Positions 49,650 through 58,270 of a DNA stretch of 64,000 bases are shown here, one piece after another. Made by a program: the position numbers and the translations under genes. Every line of letters starts with the position of its first letter. Position 1 is the first letter of the stretch. Under the pieces are notes generated by a model. It worked only from the letters and a program-made list of their open reading frames with translations. It was not told the origin of the DNA and did no database searches. This DNA comes from Pedobacter boryungensis (GTDB lineage: Bacteria; Bacteroidota; Bacteroidia; Sphingobacteriales; Sphingobacteriaceae): the NCBI RefSeq assembly GCF_013204825.1, contig NZ_JABMKV010000002.1, positions 62,001-126,000 of the forward strand, written 5' to 3'.

Positions 49650-51197
49650 ATGGCCGAAGTAGGTTTTAAAAAATGGATTATTACGTTTACCGTAATCACT
49701 GCTTCATTATTGGAGCTGATTGATACAACGATTGTAAACGTAGCAATTCCTCAAATACAAGGTAACTTAGGCGCAACCCTCGAGGATATTGCTTGGTTAT
49801 CTACAGGATATGCTGTTGCGAACGTAATCATCCTTCCTATGTCGGGTTGGTTGGGCAGTCGCTTTGGTCGTAAAAATTATTTCTTAACCTCCATCATCGT
49901 TTTTACAGTAGTTTCCTTTTTGTGTGGTAATGCAACATCCTTAAGTGAATTAATTTTGTTTAGGATTTTACAGGGATTAGCTGGCGGTGGATTAATTTCT
50001 ACGGCGCAAGCCATTCTTATCGAGACTTGGCCACGGGAAGATGTTGGTATTGCAACTGCTCTATTTGGTTTAGGTGCGGTTGTTGGTCCAACAGTAGGGC
50101 CCACAATTGGTGGTTATATTTTAGAGATTGCAGATTGGCCTTGGATTTTTTATGTAAACATTCCCGTTGGTATACTCGCCGCCTATTGTACCATAACGTT
50201 TATTCGAGAGACGCCAAAAGACGGAAAGGGAAAACCAGTAGATTGGTATGGTATCGGGTTACTAGCAATTGCTGTTGGTAGTTTGCAAACGCTCTTAGAA
50301 AAAGGAGAGAGTGAAGATTGGTTCTCTACGCCTTATATTACTGCGTTGGCCATAGCATCTGTTTTTGGTTTGTTATTGTTCATTTGGCGAGAGCTAAGTA
50401 CAGATCACCCTATTGTAAACCTCAAAATCATGAAGAAACGAAGTTTCTCTATCGGGATGTTTACTTCCTTCATTTTAGGGTTTGGTTTATATGGCTCTGT
50501 ATTCGTATTCCCAGTTTTTGCACAAAACTTATTAGGTTTTACACCTTTACAAACCGGAAAGTTATTTATTGCCGGTGGTATTTGTACTATTTCTATGATG
50601 CCATTTATAGGTATCATGTTAAAGAAAGGTGTTCCTGCACAATTTATGGCTACAGGCGGAATGTTCTTGTTCTTTGTTTTCTGTTGGATGTTAAGTAAAT
50701 CTACTTTAGCCTCAGGAACTGGCGATTTTTTCTGGCCACTAGTGATTAGAGGTTTTGGAATGGCCTTATTGTTTGTTCCATTAACTACATTGGCTATGCA
50801 AGATCTAACTGGTCCTGAAATTGGACAAGGATCTGGATTGAATAACATGAGTAGACAGTTAGGGGGCTCTTTCGGAATTGCAGCATTAACTACACTCATC
50901 CACGTTCGTATGGGTTTCCACAGAAGTAATTTATTAACGAATATTAACGACTATAATCCTTCATTTACTCAAAAGTTAAATGGCTTGATTAGTAATTTCA
51001 TGGCAAAAGGCGCTTCTTATTTAGATGCGAAACTAATGACAATGAAAGCAATTGAAGGGTCTGTAATTAAGCAAACGATGCTGCTTACTTACAACGATGC
51101 GTATTGGGTAGCCGGACTGATTATGTTATGTTCTATTCCTTTGCTGTACCTGCAAAAGTTTAAAAAGAATACGAATATACCAGTAGACGCCCATTAA
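49650..51197 (+). CDS. MFS multidrug efflux transporter, DHA2 (EmrB/QacA) type
   Basis: A 515-residue integral membrane protein with about 14 transmembrane helices, the DHA2 family arrangement. Signature motifs include LDTTIVNVAIPQI-like (ELIDTTIVNVAIPQI, helix 1), GWLGSRFGRKNYFL (loop 2-3 motif A) and GLGAVVGPTVGPTIGGYI (motif C for antiporters). It expels drugs or toxic organics in exchange for protons. It completes the TetR-TolC-HlyD-MFS operon, which ends at the terminator at 51201. Confidence 0.94.
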   Translation: MAEVGFKKWIITFTVITASLLELIDTTIVNVAIPQIQGNLGATLEDIAWLSTGYAVANVIILPMSGWLGSRFGRKNYFLTSIIVFTVVSFLCGNATSLSELILFRILQGLAGGGLISTAQAILIETWPREDVGIATALFGLGAVVGPTVGPTIGGYILEIADWPWIFYVNIPVGILAAYCTITFIRETPKDGKGKPVDWYGIGLLAIAVGSLQTLLEKGESEDWFSTPYITALAIASVFGLLLFIWRELSTDHPIVNLKIMKKRSFSIGMFTSFILGFGLYGSVFVFPVFAQNLLGFTPLQTGKLFIAGGICTISMMPFIGIMLKKGVPAQFMATGGMFLFFVFCWMLSKSTLASGTGDFFWPLVIRGFGMALLFVPLTTLAMQDLTGPEIGQGSGLNNMSRQLGGSFGIAALTTLIHVRMGFHRSNLLTNINDYNPSFTQKLNGLISNFMAKGASYLDAKLMTMKAIEGSVIKQTMLLTYNDAYWVAGLIMLCSIPLLYLQKFKKNTNIPVDAH

Positions 51198-51200
51198 ATA

Positions 51201-51231
51201 AAAAAGTCCCGACATAATGCCGGGACTTTTT
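51201..51231 (+). terminator. Terminator of the efflux operon
   Basis: AAAAAGTCCCG (51201-51211) pairs with CGGGACTTTTT (51221-51231) around a 9-base loop; T-run follows, four bases after the transporter stop codon. It opens the 340-base gap 51198-51537, which otherwise holds AT-rich sequence and the ppc promoter box. Confidence 0.85.
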
Positions 51232-51497
51232 TTTCCCAAAAAATTAACAATTGTTACAAGAATTCTCTTACAAAACCTTGCGGATACTTTTAAAAGATTT
51301 GTTTAACCTTTAATAAAATCCAAGATATGACTTATTTGCAAAAGTTCAAAATTTATATTCCTAATATTTACCTCTTTTTGGTGTAAGAAATATCAATTTC
51401 ATAATGATTAGGTTCTAATTAAACCCTTAAAGCCTCAATCAGCTTGAGAATTTTCGAATATTACAATAATTACTCTTATTACTAATTGATTTTGTAA

Positions 51498-51505
51498 TAA
51501 TTTTG
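51498..51505 (+). promoter_or_regulatory. Bacteroidota -7 promoter box for ppc
   Basis: TAATTTTG matches TAnnTTTG, 32 bases before the ATG at 51538. A -33 element is not evident. Confidence 0.45.
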
Positions 51506-51537
51506 TGATCTAAATACAAATTCCTTATCTTTTCGCC

Positions 51538-54123
51538 ATGCAAGCACATCAACCCACTAGTCAGCGAGAATCGATTTTTAATAACGAGGTCATCTCTCGT
51601 TTCGAGTTATACAATAGCCTTTTTTTAACCTTACCATTTTATAAGGTAAAAGACACTGGAACTTTGCTTCCTTTGTTTATTAAAAGTTGCGAAGAAGGAG
51701 TAAAGCAGCATGAAACTCCAGCAAAGTTGATTGAAGACTTTTTTGAGAAATATACTCCAAATACCGACCCAAAGGATATTATTGATTTACTTTTTAGGTT
51801 TATTCAATACATAGAAAGACAAGTGGTATTGTTTGATGCTGTTGAAGACGCTTCATTTAATAAGTTAAATATTACGGATGAACAGAGTTCATTAAGGGCA
51901 TTGTTTTTAAAGGCTAACGACAATAAAAAACTACACCATAAGGTTGATCAACTTATAGAAGATTTTTCTTTACGCTTGGTTTTAACCGCTCACCCAACAC
52001 AGTTTTATCCTGGTAGTGTATTGGCTATTATCAACGATTTAACATTAGCCATTAAGAAAAACGACATTACCACCATTAATCAGTTATTGCAACAACTGGG
52101 TAAAACACCTTTTTTCAATAAAAAATCTCCAACACCTGTTGATGAAGCATTAAGTTTAGCATGGTATTTAGAAAACGTGTTTTATTTCGCCGCAGCAAAT
52201 ATCCAATCAGGGTTAAATCAGCTTTTAAGCGAATACCATATCGATCCTAAAAAGATAATCGAACTAGGTTTTTGGCCAGGGGGCGATAGAGATGGAAATC
52301 CAAATGTACATCCGGAAACAACTTTGCAAGTTTCTAAAATGCTACGTCAAATTTTATTTAGATGTTACTACCGTGATTTTAGAAATATAAAACGACGTAT
52401 TACATTTAGAGGGGTTGAAGGTGCTATTGCTGTTTTACAAGACGTACTGTATAAAAATGCATTCGATAGCAATCTCGAACCAACAGATATTTCGGACTTC
52501 TTGCTAGAAAACCTACAACAAATTAAAGATATTTTAACTAATGATCATGATGGGCTTTTTGCTGATTTAGTTGATGACTTGTTGCGTAAAGTTGAATTGT
52601 ACAGAAGTTATTTTGCCACTTTAGATATTAGACAAGACAGTAGAATTTTAAGAGACGTGCATGCCTATTGCCGTCAACAAAAACCTATTAACGCTTTATT
52701 TAGTGAAGACTACGACAAATTAACTGAGTCAGAAAAACTAAAAGCACTTTCTTTTAAAAACGCCAAAATAATTTATACGGGTGAGCAGGACGGTTTGATT
52801 GAAGATACTTTACAGACTATTGCTCAAATTAAAGACATGCAGAAAAGCAATGGCGAATTGGCTTGTCACCGTTTTATAATTAGTAATTGTCAACAAGCGA
52901 GTGATATTTTACAGTTAATAGAATTGTTTTTATGGAACGGTTGGGAAGCAGATCAATTAACTATTGACTTTGTGCCTTTGTTTGAAACGGTAAATGATTT
53001 ATCTGGCGCAGCCGAAATCATGAAAACTTTATATACTCATCCTTTTTATCAAAAACACTTGGCTAGCAGAGGCGGAAAACAAGATATTATGCTTGGTTTT
53101 TCTGATAGCACAAAAGATGGTGGTTATTTAATGGCCAACTGGTCTATTTTTAAAGCGAAAGTTGAGTTAACAGAAGTTGCCGAAAAGCACAACATCAAAC
53201 TAGCTTTTTTTGATGGTCGTGGTGGTCCGCCCGCACGTGGAGGAGGTAAAACACATCGTTTTTATGCCTCAATGGGTAAAGAGATTGCGAACAAAAACAT
53301 TCAATTAACTATACAGGGTCAAACCATTAGCTCACAATATGGATCTATTGAGAGTGCTGCTTTTAATATTGAACAGTTAATTAATGCGGGTATTTCTGCT
53401 GGAGTAAAGGAGAAACACAATGTGTTGTTAGATCCAGAAAACTATGACACATTAGAAGTAATGGCAAATGATAGCTATGAATCGTTTTTAGCTTTGCGCA
53501 AACATCCTTTGTTTTTACCTTACTTAGAAACCTTATCGCCCTTAACCTTACTTTCTAAAATTACAATTAGTAGTCGCCCGGTAAAAAGAAATTCTGGCGA
53601 AGCTTTAAAGTTAGAAGATTTAAGAGCCATTAGCTTTGTAACTTCTTGGAGTCAGTTGAAACAGAATATTCCAGGGTTCTATGGAATTGGAACAGCTTTA
53701 AAAAACCAAGAAAAGGCTGATAATTGGGAACAGGTAGTAAAGACTTATCAGGACTCTGGTTATTTCAAAACTATTATCGACAATTGTATGATGTCTATGA
53801 GTAAATCTGATTTTACTATTACAGCTTATTTAGCGCAAGATAAAACGTATGGTGAATTCTGGAAGACCTTATATGATGAATTCGAGCTTTCTAGGGCCAT
53901 GTTATTAAAGTTGGCTGGTCATCAGAGTTTAATGGAAAATTATCCTGTAGAGAAGAGATCTATTGCTGTACGTGAGAAAATAATTTTACCTCTAGTTCTT
54001 ATTCAGCATTATGCTTTAGAAAGATTACAGCACAAATTGAATGCTGAGCAACAGCAGGCTTATGAAAAATTAGCCATCAGAACAGTTTATGGTATTGTTA
54101 ACGCTGGGCGAAATTTAGCTTAA
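51538..54123 (+). CDS. ppc: Phosphoenolpyruvate carboxylase (divergent, Bacteroidota type)
   Basis: An 861-residue PEP carboxylase, close to the family's usual 880-970. It makes oxaloacetate from PEP and bicarbonate to replenish the TCA cycle. Signatures present: LTAHPTQF (catalytic His, near residue 152), GFWPGGDRDGNPNV (about 244-257), LGFSDSTKDGGYLMA (near 519) and GRGGPPARGGG (near 560, usually GRGGTVGRGGGP). The usual C-terminal QNTG is replaced by GIVNAGRNLA. The protein lacks the N-terminal phosphorylation serine of plant enzymes. The divergent motifs occur in Bacteroidota homologues as far as I know, so it is probably active but with altered allosteric control. Confidence 0.88.
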   Translation: MQAHQPTSQRESIFNNEVISRFELYNSLFLTLPFYKVKDTGTLLPLFIKSCEEGVKQHETPAKLIEDFFEKYTPNTDPKDIIDLLFRFIQYIERQVVLFDAVEDASFNKLNITDEQSSLRALFLKANDNKKLHHKVDQLIEDFSLRLVLTAHPTQFYPGSVLAIINDLTLAIKKNDITTINQLLQQLGKTPFFNKKSPTPVDEALSLAWYLENVFYFAAANIQSGLNQLLSEYHIDPKKIIELGFWPGGDRDGNPNVHPETTLQVSKMLRQILFRCYYRDFRNIKRRITFRGVEGAIAVLQDVLYKNAFDSNLEPTDISDFLLENLQQIKDILTNDHDGLFADLVDDLLRKVELYRSYFATLDIRQDSRILRDVHAYCRQQKPINALFSEDYDKLTESEKLKALSFKNAKIIYTGEQDGLIEDTLQTIAQIKDMQKSNGELACHRFIISNCQQASDILQLIELFLWNGWEADQLTIDFVPLFETVNDLSGAAEIMKTLYTHPFYQKHLASRGGKQDIMLGFSDSTKDGGYLMANWSIFKAKVELTEVAEKHNIKLAFFDGRGGPPARGGGKTHRFYASMGKEIANKNIQLTIQGQTISSQYGSIESAAFNIEQLINAGISAGVKEKHNVLLDPENYDTLEVMANDSYESFLALRKHPLFLPYLETLSPLTLLSKITISSRPVKRNSGEALKLEDLRAISFVTSWSQLKQNIPGFYGIGTALKNQEKADNWEQVVKTYQDSGYFKTIIDNCMMSMSKSDFTITAYLAQDKTYGEFWKTLYDEFELSRAMLLKLAGHQSLMENYPVEKRSIAVREKIILPLVLIQHYALERLQHKLNAEQQQAYEKLAIRTVYGIVNAGRNLA

Positions 54124-54250
54124 TCTCATTCTTGGAAGTTATATTATTCCCGAGCAGATAAATATCCTAATTCAATAGGAATGTATTTCGTAAGTGGAGG
54201 TTGTTTTGGAAAGACTTTATATACTTAAAGTCATTACGACGAAATGACCT

Positions 54251-54292
54251 AAAACAAAAGTGGCTCACAAATTTGTGAGCCACTTTTGTTTT
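54251..54292. terminator. Perfect 42-bp palindromic bidirectional terminator
   Basis: AAAACAAAAGTGGCTCACAA (from 54251) continues A, then its exact inverted copy to 54292 without a spacer: a perfect 42-bp palindrome. It lies between the plus-strand ppc gene and the convergent redox operon and ends both. Confidence 0.85.
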
Positions 54293-54310
54293 AAATATAA
54301 TCTAAGAATT

Positions 54311-54559
54311 TTAACGATCAATAGATCCCATTACTCTTTGTCCAAAAGCATTCAATGCATCTTTTTCAACTGCACCTTCTTTTACCATTTGGTGAACCTC
54401 TAGCGCTCCACAAATATTGGTAATCATTTCGCCTGCAACATCCACTTCAGTTTCACTTACGCCTCTAAACTCACAAAACGCTTCTAAAACTTCTAATGTT
54501 GCTTCCAATTTTTCTGGAGTGCTATTTTGAAATAACTGTCTTATAACTGGAATTTTCAT
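54311..54559 (-). CDS. DUF6952-family small protein
   Basis: An 82-residue soluble, acidic helical protein (MKIPVIRQLFQNSTPEKLEA..., with ALEVHQMVKEGAVEKDALNAFGQRVMGSIDR). It resembles the small proteins annotated DUF6952 that follow thioredoxin and peroxiredoxin genes in Bacteroidota. It contains two cysteines, one in FCEFRG and one in ITNICGALE, not in a CxxC pair. Its start overlaps the stop of the thioredoxin gene by one base, so it is part of the redox operon. Role unknown. Confidence 0.7.
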   Translation of the reverse strand: MKIPVIRQLFQNSTPEKLEATLEVLEAFCEFRGVSETEVDVAGEMITNICGALEVHQMVKEGAVEKDALNAFGQRVMGSIDR

Positions 54560-54867
54560 TACTTTATTTTTGTAAATAATACTGCTAATCCTTCGGCTTT
54601 ATTCGTTTGAACTTGATCAACCAATTGGCCGTTTTCAAAAGCTGCAAAAGTTGGTAAATTGTCAACGTTGGCAAACTTTCTTGAGTTAGGATATTTTTCT
54701 GCATCAACAATTAAGAAAGCTACTTCCTCATTTTCAGATGCCATTTTTTTAAACTTCGGCTTCATAATTCTACAATTGCCACACCAAGATGCTGCGTATT
54801 TCACCATTACCTTGCTGTTTTCGGTCAAATGTTGCTGAAGATTATCTTCTGTTAATTCTAAAAACAT
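54559..54867 (-). CDS. Thioredoxin-family protein (CGNC active site)
   Basis: A 102-residue cytoplasmic thioredoxin-fold protein. The active site reads ASWCGNCRIMKPKF (Cys29/Cys32), a CGNC variant of the usual CGPC, which may shift redox potential. The cis-Pro loop is DNLPTFAAF. It lies 12 bases downstream of the peroxiredoxin gene and probably regenerates it, reducing the disulfide formed during peroxide breakdown. Length is typical. Confidence 0.88.
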   Translation of the reverse strand: MFLELTEDNLQQHLTENSKVMVKYAASWCGNCRIMKPKFKKMASENEEVAFLIVDAEKYPNSRKFANVDNLPTFAAFENGQLVDQVQTNKAEGLAVLFTKIK

Positions 54868-54879
54868 AGGATTTATTAA

Positions 54880-55512
54880 TTAATTAGCACTTAGGTATTC
54901 TGCAACTCCAGTTCTGTTTGCATTCATTGCTTCTTTACCTTCTTCCCAGTTTGCTGGACAAACCTCACCATGTTTTTGTACGTGGCTGTAAGCATCAATT
55001 AAACGTAAATATTCTTTAACGTTTCTACCTAATGGCATATCATTTACACTTTCGTGGAAAACCTTACCAGTTTCGTCAATTAAATAAGTTGCTCTGTATG
55101 TTACATTAGATCCTGAGAATACTTCTTCTCCTGCTTCATTATATTCAACATCTTGATCTAAAATACCTAAGATATTAGCTAAATGTCTGTGTGTATCTGC
55201 TAATAAGGGGTAGGTTACACCTTCAATACCACCATTATCTTTTGCTGTATTTAACCATGCAAAATGAACTTCATTTGTATCACATGAGGCACCAATTACG
55301 ATGGTATTTCTTTTTTCAAAATCAGGTAATGCTGCTTGGAATGCGTGTAATTCTGTTGGGCAAACAAAAGTAAAATCTTTTGGATACCAGAATAACAACA
55401 CTTTAGAATTTTTACTTACTGCTTCTTCAAATATATTGATTTTCAAATCATCGCCCATTTCGGACATTGCATCAATACTAACACTCGGAAATTTTTTACC
55501 TACTATAGCCAT
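54880..55512 (-). CDS. Peroxiredoxin (AhpC/2-Cys Prx type)
   Basis: A 210-residue 2-Cys peroxiredoxin. The peroxidatic Cys is in FTFVCPTEL (about residue 49) and the resolving Cys in HGEVCPANWEEG near the C-terminus. It reduces H2O2 and organic peroxides. I set the start at ATG 55512 (MAIVGKKFPSV) because the longer frame from 55563 would begin upstream of a TAnnTTTG promoter box. It heads the operon prx-trx-DUF6952. Confidence 0.93.
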   Translation of the reverse strand: MAIVGKKFPSVSIDAMSEMGDDLKINIFEEAVSKNSKVLLFWYPKDFTFVCPTELHAFQAALPDFEKRNTIVIGASCDTNEVHFAWLNTAKDNGGIEGVTYPLLADTHRHLANILGILDQDVEYNEAGEEVFSGSNVTYRATYLIDETGKVFHESVNDMPLGRNVKEYLRLIDAYSHVQKHGEVCPANWEEGKEAMNANRTGVAEYLSAN

Positions 55513-55532
55513 ATATAAATTAATTTTTTTTG

Positions 55533-55540
55533 CAAAGATA
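55533..55540 (-). promoter_or_regulatory. Bacteroidota -7 promoter box for the redox operon
   Basis: On the minus strand TATCTTTG matches TAnnTTTG, 20 bases before the ATG at 55512, with an ATTG about 21 bases upstream as a weak -33. It decides the peroxiredoxin start. Confidence 0.6.
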
Positions 55541-55673
55541 CGGCAATATAAGGTCGAAAGCAATGCTTAAGAACTTATAGAAGATACTTAATCTTGATAT
55601 AGTTATAGACAAAAACTATATATTGTTTTTATAAATTAGTTATTATCTATTTAGATTATTGGTCGGTATTTTG

Positions 55674-55754
55674 TTCATTGCGAGGCATGAGGTGATCTTA
55701 TTGAAGAGCAAAATAGACTTTCGCCATAAGATTGCTTCATGGCTCGCAATGACG
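55674..55754. repeat. REP-like inverted repeat, family A copy
   Basis: TTCATTGCGAGGCATGAGGT at the left and CATGGCTCGCAATGACG at the right, inverted. It lies in the 334-base gap between the redox operon and the S9 peptidase gene, together with a family B palindrome; no gene is seen there. Confidence 0.8.
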
Positions 55755-55784
55755 CATTGTTTAATTTGTTATTTAATAGAAAAA

Positions 55785-55826
55785 CCGCTGATTTGCAGAT
55801 TGTTAATTTACTCTGCAAATCAGCGG
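55785..55826. terminator. Perfect palindrome, family B copy 4, likely terminator
   Basis: CCGCTGATTTGCAGA (55785-55799) pairs perfectly with TCTGCAAATCAGCGG (55812-55826) around a 12-base loop. On the minus strand it lies 20 bases beyond the S9 peptidase stop codon. Confidence 0.75.
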
Positions 55827-55846
55827 CTATAATTATTTATGTTTAT

Positions 55847-58222
55847 CTATTTCTTAAGCGTTGTTTCAAACAATTTAAAAATACGTTTATACTCATCTGT
55901 CCAGCTGCTCGGCTCTACAAAACCGTGATCTTCCACTGGGTAAACAGCTAGTTCCCAATTATCTTTCCCTAACTCGATGAAACGCTGAGTCAATCTCACA
56001 ATATCTTGGAAATGTACATTTTCATCTACCATACCATGCAACATTAATAAGTTTCCTTTTAGTTTATCGGCATAATAAATTGGAGAACTCCGTTTATAGG
56101 CAATTGGATCATTGAACGGCTCGTTTAAAATATTTGCTGTATAACCATGATTATAATGTGCCCAATCGGTAACAGAGCGTAAGGCCGCCCCTGCCGCAAA
56201 AACTTCTGGCTCCTTAAACATACCCATCAATGTGATAAACCCGCCGTAAGAGCCGCCATATAAGCCTACATGCTTAGGATTTACGCCATATTTCTCTACC
56301 AACATTTTAACACCATCTACTTGATCCGTTAAGTCTTTTCCACCCATGTCTCTATAAATTCCTGTGCGATGGTTTCTACCATAGCCAGAGCTTGCTGTGT
56401 AATCAATATCAATTACGGTATATCCATTATCCGCTAGTAGATTATTAAACATGTATTCTCTAAAATACTGACTCCACCAGTAATGAACGTTTTGCAAATA
56501 ACCAGCACCATGTACAAACACTACCGCTGGCTTATTAGGGTGAGGATTTGATGTTGGATAAATTCTTGCATACACATCATCACCATAACGATTTTTAAAT
56601 GACAATAGGTCTGGTTGACGCCATTTATAACTATCAAATTCTGCAGTAGTAGATTTTGTAATTTGCACCGCTTTTGCACCTGGTTTGTTTGCTTGGATAT
56701 AGAGCTCCCAAGGTTTATCCATATATGAATAATTGATGGCTAACCATTTTTCGTCTGGGGATAATGTAATTTCATTTCCGCCTTTCATAGCAGTGATTTG
56801 AACTAATTCACCGCCGTTTACACCAACCTTATAAAAATGGGTAATGCCTGGGTGCTCCTTATTTGCAGAGATATAAAAAGTAGTTTTATCTTTTGATAAT
56901 TGTACTCTTTGCACTTCCCATTTACCTGAGGTGATCTGTTTTTTATCGTTTGTTGCAACATTGAAAACATACAGATGGGAATAGCCTGTTGCTTCACTTT
57001 GGAAACAAAAACGATTATTATCAATCCATTCGATACCTCGGCCAACTCCTGGGCCACCTACCCATGCTTCATCACGCTGACGATCTAAGACAGATACATT
57101 ACCTGTTGCAGCATCTAACTTTAAAATCCAAATGTCTTTATTGTCTTGCGCATCAGCAGTAATAATTGCAGTAGTTCCGTTTTCATTCCATTCTGGACTT
57201 CCCAAGTTTACTTTACGATCTTCGTTTTTCTTAGTCCGTTCTTCTAATTCTTTAGGATAGTCTTTTACATAATCTGGTAAGTCTTTTATGCCTGAAATTT
57301 GAGCAATTTTAATGGTGTAGACACTGTCCTTTTCCCCATCGTATAAAAAGCTTTCTGATATAGTCAGGTTTTCGCCAACTTTAGTTCTTCCAGTAATATC
57401 TTCTGTATACCCAGATGCTGTTACGTAATTAGGAACAATAGTATTGTGGTTAGTTGTTATTGGCGTTGTTAAACGATAACTCACAAATCTTCCATCTGGG
57501 CTTGTCACTAATCCTGATAAAAACTTGTCTTCAAGATATATAGGTTTTATTGTTTTTTGATTTGGATCAAAAGCAGCACCAAAACGTCCACGACCTGCAA
57601 AACCTTGAGCTCTTCCACCTGTTTTATTGCGTTTTTTAATAATATCGAAAAGTTCGGTTTGTTCTGTTTTTAACCAAGTATCTTGTAATGAAGGAAGAGG
57701 TCTTTCTGGAGCATTTGGTCTTTTACCTTTTACAAAATTGGTTAATTGTTTAAGTTCATTTGTGGTTAAATTTAGCTGGAATAAATTATCGCCACGTTGA
57801 AAAACAACATCGTTATTATATAAAAATCGAGCTCCATTTTCACGATCAACCGTATTTGTTAACCTAGATTCTTTTTTGCTTTTAACATTGTAAAAGTAAA
57901 TATCGCCTCCTTTTTCATACAAGGCTAAAGATCTGTCTTTATTGTAGGTATAATTATTTCCAGCAGCCTTTGTTGCTTCATTTTCTGTTGCAACTTCTGG
58001 TTTGTTAGTTATAACACTCACTTTGTAAGGTTGGTCCTTTTCCTTGTTTTCAGGATTCCATGTAAAGAAAACAGTTTTACTATCCTCAGACCATCTGTAA
58101 TTTGTTGGAGAAACACCCATCCATTTTGGGTCACGCATTATTTTTTGAACTGATAAAGGAGCAAGCTGTTGTGCTTGCGCATAAGCAGATATTAGTAAAA
58201 AGCCTAATAGATATTTTTTCAT
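55847..58222 (-). CDS. S9-family serine peptidase (prolyl oligopeptidase/DPP IV-like)
   Basis: A 791-residue exported peptidase with a signal peptide (about 1-17, ending AQAQ). An N-terminal beta-propeller (about 30-540) with WSEDSKTVFFTWNPE, YNKDRSLALYEKG and SPDGRFVSY blades precedes the alpha/beta-hydrolase domain (about 550-790). The catalytic triad is clear: Ser in GLYGGSYGG (near 656), Asp in HGMVDENVHF (near 730) and His in VEDHGFVEP (near 763). Such enzymes remove N-terminal dipeptides, often X-Pro, from peptides in the periplasm. It stands at the end of a minus-strand run with two M14-type genes and a secreted FAD-type gene. Confidence 0.92.
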   Translation of the reverse strand: MKKYLLGFLLISAYAQAQQLAPLSVQKIMRDPKWMGVSPTNYRWSEDSKTVFFTWNPENKEKDQPYKVSVITNKPEVATENEATKAAGNNYTYNKDRSLALYEKGGDIYFYNVKSKKESRLTNTVDRENGARFLYNNDVVFQRGDNLFQLNLTTNELKQLTNFVKGKRPNAPERPLPSLQDTWLKTEQTELFDIIKKRNKTGGRAQGFAGRGRFGAAFDPNQKTIKPIYLEDKFLSGLVTSPDGRFVSYRLTTPITTNHNTIVPNYVTASGYTEDITGRTKVGENLTISESFLYDGEKDSVYTIKIAQISGIKDLPDYVKDYPKELEERTKKNEDRKVNLGSPEWNENGTTAIITADAQDNKDIWILKLDAATGNVSVLDRQRDEAWVGGPGVGRGIEWIDNNRFCFQSEATGYSHLYVFNVATNDKKQITSGKWEVQRVQLSKDKTTFYISANKEHPGITHFYKVGVNGGELVQITAMKGGNEITLSPDEKWLAINYSYMDKPWELYIQANKPGAKAVQITKSTTAEFDSYKWRQPDLLSFKNRYGDDVYARIYPTSNPHPNKPAVVFVHGAGYLQNVHYWWSQYFREYMFNNLLADNGYTVIDIDYTASSGYGRNHRTGIYRDMGGKDLTDQVDGVKMLVEKYGVNPKHVGLYGGSYGGFITLMGMFKEPEVFAAGAALRSVTDWAHYNHGYTANILNEPFNDPIAYKRSSPIYYADKLKGNLLMLHGMVDENVHFQDIVRLTQRFIELGKDNWELAVYPVEDHGFVEPSSWTDEYKRIFKLFETTLKK

Positions 58223-58240
58223 TTAATAATATTTTAAAGA

Positions 58241-58263
58241 TCCTTCGACAGGCTCAGTATGAC
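58241..58263. repeat. Short dispersed motif CTTCGACAGGCTCAG
   Basis: TCCTTCGACAGGCTCAGTAT followed by GAC, a fragment of an intergenic repeat type that recurs in many bacterial genomes; only one copy here, between the S9 and M14 genes. Confidence 0.4.
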
Positions 58264-58270
58264 AAATTTG

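Noticed and set aside
55513-55563. The longer peroxiredoxin N-terminus (MLSTLYCRIF...)
   Set aside because: Same reason: the frame covers a TATCTTTG promoter box; the conserved protein begins at MAIVGKKF.
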